This document shows positions 51,720-59,823 of a stretch of 64,000 bases of DNA, piece by piece. Each line of letters opens with the position of its first letter. Position 1 is the first letter of the stretch. The stretch is from Brevibacterium ihuae (GTDB lineage: Bacteria > Actinomycetota > Actinomycetes > Actinomycetales > Brevibacteriaceae), in assembly GCF_900184225.1 (NCBI RefSeq), contig NZ_FXWZ01000003.1:372001-436000 (forward strand), written 5' to 3'. The notes beneath the pieces are model-generated. The model saw nothing but the letters and a program-made list of their open reading frames with translations, ran no database searches and was not told where the DNA came from. The position numbers and the translations under genes are program-made.

Positions 51720-51785
51720 CGAACTGCGGAGTATCCGAAAGCGGGCGCGCAATTGCGCGTCGCGTTCTGGATACTCCGCAGTTCG
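51720..51785. repeat. Palindrome family B, copy 3
   Basis: Perfect 17-bp outer arms CGAACTGCGGAGTATCC (51720-51736) and complement (51769-51785) around the inner palindrome CGCGCAATTGCGCG (51746-51759). It differs from copy 2 by paired changes in both arms. Located between the convergent ykoC and methyltransferase genes. Confidence 0.85.
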
Positions 51786-51852
51786 ACGGTGAGGGCGCGC
51801 GAGTGAGCGGCCAGGTGGGGGCGCGTGTCACCGAGTGACGGGCGCGGTCGCC

Positions 51853-52674
51853 CTACCGAGTGATGAGAGCGACGCTGTGGGCGACGGTGAACCAGGCGTC
51901 GGGGCCCTCGCCCCAGCTGCGCCAGCCGTCCGCGATGCGCTCGAGCTCCTCCTGGGAGGCGAAGCCGTAGGCCACGATGTCCTCGGCGAGCGCGGTGCGT
52001 GAGACGCGGTCGGCCCAGGTCTGGGACCACCAGCCGCAGTCCTCCGGGTTCGCGAACACCCACGGCCGGGACAGGTAGTCGACGGCGGCCGGCCCGTGGC
52101 CGAGCACCCGCGGTGCCGCGGCGTTCGTCCAGGCGCGGAGGAACACCCCGGCGTCGGGCTCGCCGCCGTTGCGGCGCGCGGTCTCCCGGTAGAGCTCGAG
52201 CCAGCGGCCGATCTCCGGGGACTCGGGGTGCCAGCGGAAGCCGGCGTAGTCGGATTCGGTGACGGACACGGTGCCGCCCGGGCGGACCACGCGGATCGCC
52301 TCGGCGAGCGCGGTGACCGGATCCGCGACGTGCTGGAGCACCTGGTGGATGTGGACGGCGTCGAAGGAGGCGTCCGCGAAGGGCAGCGCGTGGCAGTCGG
52401 CGACGACGACGTCGATCGTGTCGATGCCGCGCCGCTGCGCCTCCCCGCGGGTGAGCGCGGCGCTCTCCTCGGCCCGCTCCACCGCGGTCACGTGCGCCAC
52501 GTGCCCGGCGAGGTCGCAGGTGATCGTGCCGGCGCCGGAGCCGATGTCGAGGATCCGCATCCCGGGCTCGAGGCGTGCGAGCAGGTCCGGTGCGCAGCGC
52601 TGCGCGGTCCGCCACGAGTGGGAGCGGATCACCGATTCCGCGTACCCGTGGGTGTACTTCGGCTGTGCGCTCAT
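51853..52674 (-). CDS. Class I SAM-dependent methyltransferase
   Basis: 273 residues. Motif I MRILDIGSGAGTITCDLAGH, acidic end of strand 2 (TAVERAEESAAL), VVADCHALPFADASFDAVH and IRVVRPGGTVSVTESDY: a UbiE/BioC-like small-molecule methyltransferase. The N terminus KYTHGYAESVIRSH is typical of a large actinobacterial subgroup of unknown substrate. The ATG overlaps the stop of the upstream hypothetical gene by 4 bp. Confidence 0.85.
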   Translation of the reverse strand: MSAQPKYTHGYAESVIRSHSWRTAQRCAPDLLARLEPGMRILDIGSGAGTITCDLAGHVAHVTAVERAEESAALTRGEAQRRGIDTIDVVVADCHALPFADASFDAVHIHQVLQHVADPVTALAEAIRVVRPGGTVSVTESDYAGFRWHPESPEIGRWLELYRETARRNGGEPDAGVFLRAWTNAAAPRVLGHGPAAVDYLSRPWVFANPEDCGWWSQTWADRVSRTALAEDIVAYGFASQEELERIADGWRSWGEGPDAWFTVAHSVALITR

Positions 52675-53288
52675 CGCAGCTCCTTCAGCAGGTCCTTGAA
52701 CCAGGCCCGCCAGTCCTCGACGGCGCCTGCGCTGTCCAGTCTGCTGATCTGGAAGGCCGCCGTGCTCCGGACATCCGCACTGCGGACAGTGCTGCCGGAC
52801 GCTTCACCCGTACCGCCGGCGGGTGTGGCGCCGCGGGCCGGCGCCTTGGCACCGATCGTGGCGGTCACGCGGGGGCCGTCGGCGAGTCTCGCCCCCCAGT
52901 ACCGCCACTTCTCCGAGCCCGAGGTGGTGGGCTCCTCGGCGAAGGGCACGTCGCCGAGCCCGGTCCGGCCCGCCATGAGGGCCTCGACCGCAGTGAGCGC
53001 GGCATCGGGATCGCCCGGCACCGTCTTCGACACGCTCACCTGGAAGGTCCCATCCCCCGACTGGCCGGGCACCCGGCGCCCGATCTGCTGCTCATAGGCG
53101 ACCGCCGCGCTCTGCGCCCACCAGCCGGCGTTGTCGACGAGATCGCGGACGAGCGCGTGCGCAGCCTCCGCGAGTCCCGCATGGTCGGCCTCGGCACCGC
53201 CTGCGTGATCGAGGGCTGCGGTGATATCCGACCAGCTCAGGCCGGTCGCGTTCGCGATGGCGGCGGTGCTGCCGGGACGGGTGCTCAT
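52671..53288 (-). CDS. Hypothetical protein, possibly two-module (DUF4287-like / SRPBCC-like)
   Basis: 205 residues, no membrane or signal segment. The N-terminal half is helical with ATGLSWSDITAALDHAG and GWWAQSAAVAYEQQIGRRVP, a pattern I associate with small actinobacterial proteins carrying a DUF4287-like module. The C-terminal half (EKWRYWGARLADGPRVTATI, ending AVEDWRAWFKDLLKEL) resembles an AHSA1/SRPBCC C terminus. Neither is certain. The ATG at 53288 has GAGAGGA upstream. Transcribed with the methyltransferase. The 249 bp upstream (53289-53537) contain no gene that I can support. Confidence 0.55.
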   Translation of the reverse strand: MSTRPGSTAAIANATGLSWSDITAALDHAGGAEADHAGLAEAAHALVRDLVDNAGWWAQSAAVAYEQQIGRRVPGQSGDGTFQVSVSKTVPGDPDAALTAVEALMAGRTGLGDVPFAEEPTTSGSEKWRYWGARLADGPRVTATIGAKAPARGATPAGGTGEASGSTVRSADVRSTAAFQISRLDSAGAVEDWRAWFKDLLKELR

Positions 53289-53537
53289 GGCGGAGTCCTC
53301 TCATCGGGGTGTTCTGGCGGTGGGGTGGATCGGCGAAGGGTTCTCGCCGTTCAAGGGGCAGCGGCACCGAGTGGCCGGGACACCGAGCGCGGGATTCCGC
53401 ACCGAGGAGCACGATCCCCGCAACCGGCGCACCGGTCCCGGATCGACCGCAGCGGCACCGCCACCCTCCCTGCGGGAACGGCAGAGATCCCAGCGGATGC
53501 GGCGGCATAACCCCCTGCGGATCCGACATGGCCGTGG

Positions 53538-54152
53538 TCAGGCGGGTCTTTCCGCGACGGCGACGAGGAAGTCCCCCGGCGGGGTGAACGGCCGCAGCGT
53601 CCAGGTGGAGAAGCGCGCGGTGACGGAGAGCCCGGCGCCGGCGAGATCGGCCTCGAAGTCCTCGAACGCGTACCCGCGCCCGGCGCCGAACCCGCATACC
53701 AGGCGGCCGCCGCGGCGCAGCGCGCCAGCGAGGTTGCCCATGACCGCCGCGCGGCTGGCCGGATCGAGGAAGGTCATGACGTTGCCGGCCGAGACGATGA
53801 TGTCGAACCCCTCGTGGGCGCCGCCGTCGAGCGCCGCGAGGTCGAACTCGGCGATGTCACCGACAAACCAGTCGGCGGCCGGGTAGGTCTCCTGCGCCTC
53901 GGCGATGAGGTAGTCGTCGAGGTCGACGCCCACCACCTCGTGGCCGCGCTCGGCGAGGTAGCCTCCGACGCGGCCGGTGCCGCAGCCGGCGTCGAGGATG
54001 CGGCTGCGCCTCTCGGCCATCGCATCGATGAAGCGCGCCTCGCCGTCGAGGTCGCGCCCGTCGGCGGCGAGGTCGCGCCAGCGCTGCGCGTAGCGCGCCG
54101 AGTGCTCGGGGTCGCGCTCCCGCATCCGATCCCATATGTGCGAGTACGTCAT
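53538..54152 (-). CDS. Class I SAM-dependent methyltransferase
   Basis: 204 residues. RILDAGCGTGRVGGYLAERG (motif I), VVGVDLDDYLIAEAQETYP (motif II), FDIIVSAGNVMTFLDP (motif IV region) and GGRLVCGFGAGRGYAFEDF. The N terminus SHIWDRMRERDPEHSARYAQ marks a common actinobacterial group with unknown substrate. Same strand as, and 4 nt after, the lysR stop, so possibly co-transcribed with it. Confidence 0.84.
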   Translation of the reverse strand: MTYSHIWDRMRERDPEHSARYAQRWRDLAADGRDLDGEARFIDAMAERRSRILDAGCGTGRVGGYLAERGHEVVGVDLDDYLIAEAQETYPAADWFVGDIAEFDLAALDGGAHEGFDIIVSAGNVMTFLDPASRAAVMGNLAGALRRGGRLVCGFGAGRGYAFEDFEADLAGAGLSVTARFSTWTLRPFTPPGDFLVAVAERPA

Positions 54153-54156
54153 GCGG

Positions 54157-55095
54157 TCATCCTACGGACCCGGAGCCCCGCCTGCCCGGGTCCGCGGCCG
54201 GCACGAGCTCGGCGAAGACCTCTGCGAGCACGTCGACGACGTGGGAGATCGCGGGCTGGTCGGCCATCGCCTCGTGCACGAGGACGACGATCCGCCTGCC
54301 CCCGGCACTCCACCCGGGGACGAGCCGGGCGGTCGACGGCGCGAGCGACATCGTCACGGGCGTGGCGAGCGAGAAGCCCATTCCGCTGCCGACCATCGCG
54401 AGGGCCACGGCCGAATCGACGACGATGTGTGACTCCCGCGGCGCGATGCCGAGCTCCGCGCACGCGAAGCGCATCGCCCGGCCGAACGTCGAGTCGTTGC
54501 GCGGGAGGATCCACGAGCCATCGGCGAGATCCGCGGCGGTCGGGTCGGGCAGGTGGGAGGCGGTGACGACATTGAATGCCTCTTCGCGGACGGTCCGCAT
54601 GAGCAGCCCTCGCTGCGGGGCGAGCGGGGACGAGGGATAGTCGATGCCGATCCCGACGTCGATCCGCCCCTCGAGCACCGCCGAGGGCATGATCTCGACG
54701 TCGACCTCGCGCGCCTGGAGACCGATCCCGGAACCGGCGAGCTTGGCGGCGGCGGGGCCGAACGCCACGACCGAGGCGGATCCGAACACCCCGAGGGTGA
54801 CCCCGTGGAGGCTGTCGTCGACCCTGCCGCGGATCGCCTCGGCGGCCTGCGCCTCGGCGGCGAGGATCGCCCGCGCACGGCCGAGCAGCAGCCGCCCGGC
54901 CTCGGTGAGGGTGAGCGTGCGGCCCGAGCGGACGACGAGGTCGGTCCCGACGACCCGGCGCAGCGCGCTCATGTGCTGGCTCACCGCCCCGGGCGTGTAG
55001 CCGAGCAGGCGGGCGGCCGCGGTCATCGTCCCATGGTCGGCCACCGCGACGAAGGTGCGGAGCTGGCCGAGCGACCAATTCATCGTCCACTGCAT
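54157..55095 (-). CDS. LysR-family transcriptional regulator
   Basis: 312 residues. HTH in the first 65 residues (LGQLRTFVAVADHGTMTAAA, then RLLGYTPGAVSQHMSAL), followed by the two-lobed periplasmic-binding-like effector domain. The ATG at 55095 has TAGGCT 6 nt upstream, a leaderless start. Divergent from the FAD oxidase/ALDH7 pair with a T-N11-A palindrome between, the classical LysR layout for a local activator. The effector is inferred to be a lysine-catabolic intermediate. Confidence 0.9.
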   Translation of the reverse strand: MQWTMNWSLGQLRTFVAVADHGTMTAAARLLGYTPGAVSQHMSALRRVVGTDLVVRSGRTLTLTEAGRLLLGRARAILAAEAQAAEAIRGRVDDSLHGVTLGVFGSASVVAFGPAAAKLAGSGIGLQAREVDVEIMPSAVLEGRIDVGIGIDYPSSPLAPQRGLLMRTVREEAFNVVTASHLPDPTAADLADGSWILPRNDSTFGRAMRFACAELGIAPRESHIVVDSAVALAMVGSGMGFSLATPVTMSLAPSTARLVPGWSAGGRRIVVLVHEAMADQPAISHVVDVLAEVFAELVPAADPGRRGSGSVG

Positions 55096-55101
55096 GGTGA
55101 G

Positions 55102-55124
55102 AGCCTACCTTTCAGTGTTACTGA
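55102..55124. promoter_or_regulatory. lysR -10 box and T-N11-A LysR operator
   Basis: TAGGCT on the minus strand (55102-55107) is the lysR -10 box. TCAGTGTTACTGA (55112-55124) is a perfect 5-bp-arm palindrome fitting T-N11-A, placed for autoregulation and for activating the divergent genes. Confidence 0.6.
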
Positions 55125-55271
55125 CAGAACAGTTGACGATTGTTCGCTTGTCTCAACGATGACGAGACCCCACGATGGGAGCACAGCGAACGTGATGCGC
55201 CTCACACGCATCCCGGGCCGGGCGCGACCGCGCCCCGCTCGGCACCGAGTTCCCAGACCGCGGGAGGATCG

Positions 55272-56444
55272 ATGACCACGGGATCAACCCCACAGGTGGC
55301 TCCGACGCACGCCTCCGTCGTCATCGTCGGCGGCGGCATCATGGGCACGGCCACGGCCCACTACCTCGCCGAGGCCGGGGTCGAGGACGTCGTCCTCGTC
55401 GAGCGCGACGAGCTCGGCTCCGGCTCGACCTCGAAGGCCGCCGGGGGCCTCCGCTCCCAGTTCTCCGACGAGGTCAACATCGCGCTCGGCGCGCGCAGCC
55501 TCGAGACGTTCCGGCGGTTCCGCTCCGATTTCGACCAGGACATCGACCTCGTGACGAGCGGCTACCTGTTCCTCCTCGACGACGAGGAGGACGCCGCGCG
55601 GTTCGAGCGCAACGTCGCGCTCCAGCAGTCGCTCGGCCAGAGCTCCCGGATGGTCACCGTCGCCGAGGCCGCCGAGCTCTCCCCCGTCATCAGCACCGCC
55701 GGCCTCGTGGGCGGGGCCTTCAACCCCGACGACGCGCACTGCACCCCCGAGGCCGCGGTCGCCGGATTCGCCCGCGCGGCCCGCCGCCGCGGCGTCACCG
55801 TCCTCAGGCACACCGAGGTCACCGACATCGTCGTCGAGGACGGCGCGGTGACCGGGGTCGAGACGAGCCGCGGCCCGATCACCACCTCGGCCGTGGTGTG
55901 CGCCGCAGGCGCCTGGTCGCAGGCGCTCGGTGCGATGGCCGGGGTCGAGCTGCCGGTCACCCCGCTGCGCCGCCAGATCATGGTCACCGAGCCGGTCGAC
56001 TTCGACGCCCGGAAGCTGCCGTTCACCATCGACTTCTCGACCTCGTACTACTTCCACTCCGAGGGCGACGGACTGCTCATGGGCGCTCCCGAGCTCACCG
56101 ACGTGCGCGAGTTCGACACCCACCGCGATCCGGAATGGATCGAGCACCTGAGTCGGCTCATCGCCCACCGGACGCCCGCCCTCGAGGACGTGTGCATCCG
56201 CCGCGGCTGGGCGGGCCTGTACGAGTGCTCGCCGGACCACAACGCGCTCATCGGCTCCGCCGTGGACGTCGACGGCTTCCTCTACGCCTGCGGGTTCTCC
56301 GGTCACGGATTCCTCCAGGGGCCGGCGGTCGGCGAGGTCCTGCGCGACCTCTACCTCGGCCGGGAGCCCTTCGTCGACATCTCCCCGATGAGCGTCGAGC
56401 GCTTCGCCGCGGACGCCCTGCGGGTGGAGCTCAACATCGTGTGA
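55272..56444 (+). CDS. FAD-dependent amino-acid oxidase (DAO family), probable L-pipecolate oxidase-like
   Basis: 390 residues. FAD motif VVIVGGGIMGTATAHYLAEA with glycines 20, 22 and 25, SGSTSKAAGGLRSQFSD, and the C-terminal FAD/active-site motif GLYECSPDHNALIGS plus GFSGHGFLQGPAVGE. It resembles sarcosine oxidase beta-like and AmaA-type oxidases of secondary cyclic amines. Because an ALDH7 gene follows by 65 nt and a LysR gene diverges, L-pipecolate (or saccharopine) oxidation is inferred. The ATG has GGGAGG 5 nt upstream. Confidence 0.82.
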   Translation: MTTGSTPQVAPTHASVVIVGGGIMGTATAHYLAEAGVEDVVLVERDELGSGSTSKAAGGLRSQFSDEVNIALGARSLETFRRFRSDFDQDIDLVTSGYLFLLDDEEDAARFERNVALQQSLGQSSRMVTVAEAAELSPVISTAGLVGGAFNPDDAHCTPEAAVAGFARAARRRGVTVLRHTEVTDIVVEDGAVTGVETSRGPITTSAVVCAAGAWSQALGAMAGVELPVTPLRRQIMVTEPVDFDARKLPFTIDFSTSYYFHSEGDGLLMGAPELTDVREFDTHRDPEWIEHLSRLIAHRTPALEDVCIRRGWAGLYECSPDHNALIGSAVDVDGFLYACGFSGHGFLQGPAVGEVLRDLYLGREPFVDISPMSVERFAADALRVELNIV

Positions 56445-56509
56445 GCCATGGCACCATGGCACCAGACCGAACCCAGCACCGATCCCGTTCAGAGAGGACA
56501 CCCCACCCC

Positions 56510-58069
56510 ATGACCGCTCCTTCCACCGCGACCGCCCTGCCCGGCCACGACGCGATCCTGGACCTCGCCCGCAGCGGGCTCTCCGCCTGCGGGGTCGACC
56601 TCGACTCCCTGCTCGCCGGCGATGGGGCCGGCGGTGAGACGATCACGCTGCGCTCCCCCATCACCGGTCAGGTGCTCGGACAGCTCCCGGCGGACTCCCC
56701 CGAGTCCGCCGGTGACACGATCGGGAAGGCGCACGAGGCGTTCCTCGCCTGGCGCGACGTCCCCGCACCGGTCCGCGGCATGGTCGTCCAGCGCTGGGGA
56801 CAGCTCCTCACCGAGCACAAGGAGGACCTCGCCAAGCTCGTCACCCTCGAAGCCGGGAAGACCCCGTCCGAGGCCGCCGGCGAGGTGCAGGAGATGATCG
56901 ACATCTGCGAGCTCGCCGTCGGGCAGTCCCGGCAGCTGTTCGGCAAGACCCTGCCGAGCGAGCGGCCCGGCCACCGGCTCATGGAGACCTGGCACCCGCT
57001 CGGCGTCGTGGGCATCATCTCCGCCTTCAACTTCCCCGTCGCGGTCTACTCGTGGAACACCGCGCTCGCGCTCATCTGCGGCGACTCCGTGGTGTGGAAG
57101 CCCTCGGAGGTGTCGACGCTGTCGGCGATCGGTGCGAACGCGCTGCTCGCCCGCGCGATCGAGGAGCACGACGGTCCGGCCGGGCTCAACGGGCTGCTCA
57201 TCGGCGAGCGCGCGATCGGCGAGCCGCTCGTCGACGACCCGCGCGTCGAGCTCGTGTCCGCCACCGGCTCCGTCCGGATGGGTCGCGAGGTCGGCCCGCG
57301 CGTGGCACAGCGGTTCGGCCGCTCGCTCCTCGAGCTCGGCGGCAACAACGCCGCGATCGTCACCCCGAGCGCGGACATCGACCTCGCGCTGCGCGGCGTG
57401 GTGTTCGCCGCCGCCGGCACCGCAGGACAGCGCTGCACCACCCTGCGCCGGCTCATCGTCCACTCCGACATCGCCGGAGAGCTCGTCGACAAGATCGTCG
57501 CCGCCTACGGCACCCTGAGCATCGGCTCGCCGACCGCCGACGGCGTGCTCGTCGGCCCGCTCGTCAACCAGGCGTCCTTCGAGCGGATGCAGGAGTCGCT
57601 GCGCGCCGCCGAGGCCCAGGGCGGGGAAATCCTGTGCGGCGGGAAGCGCGTGCTCGAGGACGAGGCGGCCGACGCCTTCTACGTCGAGCCCGCGGTCGTG
57701 CGGATGCCGGGGCAGACGGAGATCGTCGAGGAGGAGACCTTCGCGCCGATCCTCTACGTCATGGAGTACACCGACTTCGACGCCGCGATCGAGCTCAACA
57801 ACGCGGTGCCGCAGGGACTGTCCTCGGCGATCTTCACCTCCGAGCTGTCCGAGGCTGAGCGGTTCATCGCGCGCTCGGACACCGGCATCGCGAACGTCAA
57901 CATCGGCACCTCGGGTGCGGAGATCGGCGGCGCGTTCGGCGGTAACAAGGAGACCGGCGGCGGCCGCGAGTCCGGCACGGATTCGTGGCAGGCCTACATG
58001 CGGCAGGCGACGAACACGATCAACTACTCCGGCGAGCTGCCGCTCGCACAGGGGGTCGAGTTCCTCTGA
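56510..58069 (+). CDS. ALDH7-family aldehyde dehydrogenase (piperideine-6-carboxylate / aminoadipate-semialdehyde dehydrogenase type)
   Basis: 519 residues. General base Glu275 in LLELGGNNA and nucleophile Cys309 in AGTAGQRCTTLRR; SAFNFPVAVYSWN and VWKPSEVSTLS are ALDH cofactor segments. The C terminus TINYSGELPLAQGVEF is the hallmark of ALDH7/antiquitin, which oxidises alpha-aminoadipate semialdehyde. An N-terminal extension of about 35 residues precedes the core. The ATG has AGAGAGG 12 nt upstream. With the oxidase gene it would take pipecolate to 2-aminoadipate. Confidence 0.88.
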   Translation: MTAPSTATALPGHDAILDLARSGLSACGVDLDSLLAGDGAGGETITLRSPITGQVLGQLPADSPESAGDTIGKAHEAFLAWRDVPAPVRGMVVQRWGQLLTEHKEDLAKLVTLEAGKTPSEAAGEVQEMIDICELAVGQSRQLFGKTLPSERPGHRLMETWHPLGVVGIISAFNFPVAVYSWNTALALICGDSVVWKPSEVSTLSAIGANALLARAIEEHDGPAGLNGLLIGERAIGEPLVDDPRVELVSATGSVRMGREVGPRVAQRFGRSLLELGGNNAAIVTPSADIDLALRGVVFAAAGTAGQRCTTLRRLIVHSDIAGELVDKIVAAYGTLSIGSPTADGVLVGPLVNQASFERMQESLRAAEAQGGEILCGGKRVLEDEAADAFYVEPAVVRMPGQTEIVEEETFAPILYVMEYTDFDAAIELNNAVPQGLSSAIFTSELSEAERFIARSDTGIANVNIGTSGAEIGGAFGGNKETGGGRESGTDSWQAYMRQATNTINYSGELPLAQGVEFL

Positions 58070-58115
58070 GTCCGGATCGCTGCGGGCGCGGGTGATCCGC
58101 CGCGCGCAGCCCACC

Positions 58116-58155
58116 GCCGATGCCGCCGTTCCCTCCGGGGAGCGGCGGCATCGGC
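58116..58155 (+). terminator. Hairpin terminator after the ALDH7 gene
   Basis: Perfect 13-bp arms GCCGATGCCGCCG (58116-58128) and complement (58143-58155), 46 nt past the stop and 18 nt before the radA -10 box. Confidence 0.75.
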
Positions 58156-58172
58156 GTGTCCGGGCCGCGTGC

Positions 58173-58178
58173 CAGACT
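58173..58178 (+). promoter_or_regulatory. -10 box of radA (leaderless)
   Basis: CAGACT, one base off the TAGACT seen elsewhere, 7 nt before the ATG at 58186. Confidence 0.4.
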
Positions 58179-58185
58179 GATGACC

Positions 58186-59700
58186 ATGGCGTACACGTGC
58201 ACCGAATGCGGTCATTCGAACCCCAAGTGGCTCGGCCGCTGCCCCCAGTGCCAGGCGTGGGGCACCTTCGAGGAGACCGGACCCGCTGCGAGCACGGTGC
58301 GGACGAAGGCCAAGGCCGCTCCGGCGGGACGCCGGGCGGCACCGATCACCGGGGTCGACGGCACGCTGGCCCGCGCCCGGCCCACCGGCGTCGGCGAGTT
58401 CGACCGCGTGCTCGGCGGGGGCCTCGTCCCCGGGGCGGTGATCCTCCTCGCCGGCGAGCCCGGTGTCGGCAAGTCGACCCTGCTCCTCGACGTCGCCGCC
58501 CGCACCGCACGCACCGCCGGCCGGGCGCTCTACGTCACCGGCGAGGAGTCCGCGGGGCAGGTGCGGCTGCGGGCGGAGCGGATCGGCGCACTCGAGGACG
58601 ACCTGCTCCTCGCCGCGGAGACCGACCTCGGCGTGGTGCTCGGGATGATCGGCACGGAGCAGCCCGATCTCCTCGTCATCGACTCGGTGCAGACGCTCGC
58701 CTCGAGCGACGTCGACGGGGTGCCCGGCGGGGTCACCCAGGTGCGCGAGGTCGCCGCCGGGGTCATCCGGGCGGCCAAGGACCACGGCATCCCCACGATC
58801 CTCGTGGGCCACATCACCAAGGACGGCACCGTCGCCGGGCCCCGGCTGCTCGAGCACCTCGTCGACGTCGTGTGCGGATTCGAGGGCGACCGGCACTCCC
58901 GGCTGCGTCTGCTGCGCGCGACGAAGAACCGGTTCGGGCCCACCGACGAGGTCGGCTGCTTCGACATGACGGAGAAGGGGATCGAGAGCCTCGCCGACCC
59001 CTCGGGGCTGTTCCTCTCCCGCTCGAACACCCGGGCTCCGGGGACGTGCCTGGCGGTGAGCCAGGAGGGCAGACGGCCGATGGTCGTCGAGGTGCAGGCC
59101 CTCGTCGAGGAGGCCACCGGCGGCAGTCCGCGGCGCACGGTGAGCGGGGTCGACGGCAACCGGGTGGCGATGAACATCGCCGTGACCTCGAAGTACACGA
59201 AGCTCGGCAAGCACGACGTGTTCGTCGCGACGGTGGGCGGGGCGCGGGTGGCCGAACCCGCCGCAGACCTCGCCGTGTGCCTCGCGCTCGTGTCCGCCGC
59301 GGTGGACCGGCCGCTCTACTCCCGGCTCGTCGCGATCGGCGAGATCAGCCTGTCCGGGGAGATCCGGAACGTGCCGAACATCGGGCTGCGGCTCGCCGAG
59401 GCCGCGCGGCTCGGGGTGACGAACGCGGTCGTCGCCCGCGGGGCGCTCGAGAACGTCGGCGTGCCGCCCGGGATGCGGGTGAAGGAGTGCGAGACGGTGG
59501 TCGATGCCATCGAGCTCGTCATCACCGGGGCACCGGCCGCGCATCAGTCGACTGCGGGTGCGGCAGCCGCGGGTTCGGCAGCTGCGACCTCGGGCCCGGC
59601 GGGTACGACCTCGGGGGCGGCAGCCGCTGGTGCGGGCTCGGTGGCTGGCCGCGCGGCAGCTGCGGGTCGGGCGGGCTCCGGGGAGGCAACCGGCGAGTAA
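58186..59700 (+). CDS. radA: DNA repair protein RadA
   Basis: RecA-like ATPase/helicase promoting branch migration in recombination. 504 residues. C4 zinc finger with Cys5, Cys8, Cys19 and Cys22; Walker A GEPGVGKST (Lys96); the RadA-specific KNRFGPTDEVG motif; a C-terminal Lon-protease-like domain (RVAMNIAVTSKYTKLGKHDV). An Ala/Gly/Thr-rich tail of about 55 residues after ELVITGAPAAH is unusual. The ATG at 58186 is favoured over 58180 by the -10 spacing. disA follows, as in mycobacteria. Confidence 0.95.
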   Translation: MAYTCTECGHSNPKWLGRCPQCQAWGTFEETGPAASTVRTKAKAAPAGRRAAPITGVDGTLARARPTGVGEFDRVLGGGLVPGAVILLAGEPGVGKSTLLLDVAARTARTAGRALYVTGEESAGQVRLRAERIGALEDDLLLAAETDLGVVLGMIGTEQPDLLVIDSVQTLASSDVDGVPGGVTQVREVAAGVIRAAKDHGIPTILVGHITKDGTVAGPRLLEHLVDVVCGFEGDRHSRLRLLRATKNRFGPTDEVGCFDMTEKGIESLADPSGLFLSRSNTRAPGTCLAVSQEGRRPMVVEVQALVEEATGGSPRRTVSGVDGNRVAMNIAVTSKYTKLGKHDVFVATVGGARVAEPAADLAVCLALVSAAVDRPLYSRLVAIGEISLSGEIRNVPNIGLRLAEAARLGVTNAVVARGALENVGVPPGMRVKECETVVDAIELVITGAPAAHQSTAGAAAAGSAAATSGPAGTTSGAAAAGAGSVAGRAAAAGRAGSGEATGE

Positions 59701-59823
59701 CCAACGGTACTTGTCGAAACCGACGCCATTTCGAACTCCATTCGTTACCTGCGCCCCCGGAGCGGGAAGCACGCCGGTCGATAGGCTGGGGAAGTTGTCA
59801 GCTCTGTCCCGAAAGGCCGTTCG

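Noticed and set aside
53289..53537. Small genes in the gap between the hypothetical protein and the second methyltransferase
   Set aside because: Short frames there are Arg/Pro-rich shadows with no SD, promoter or motif.
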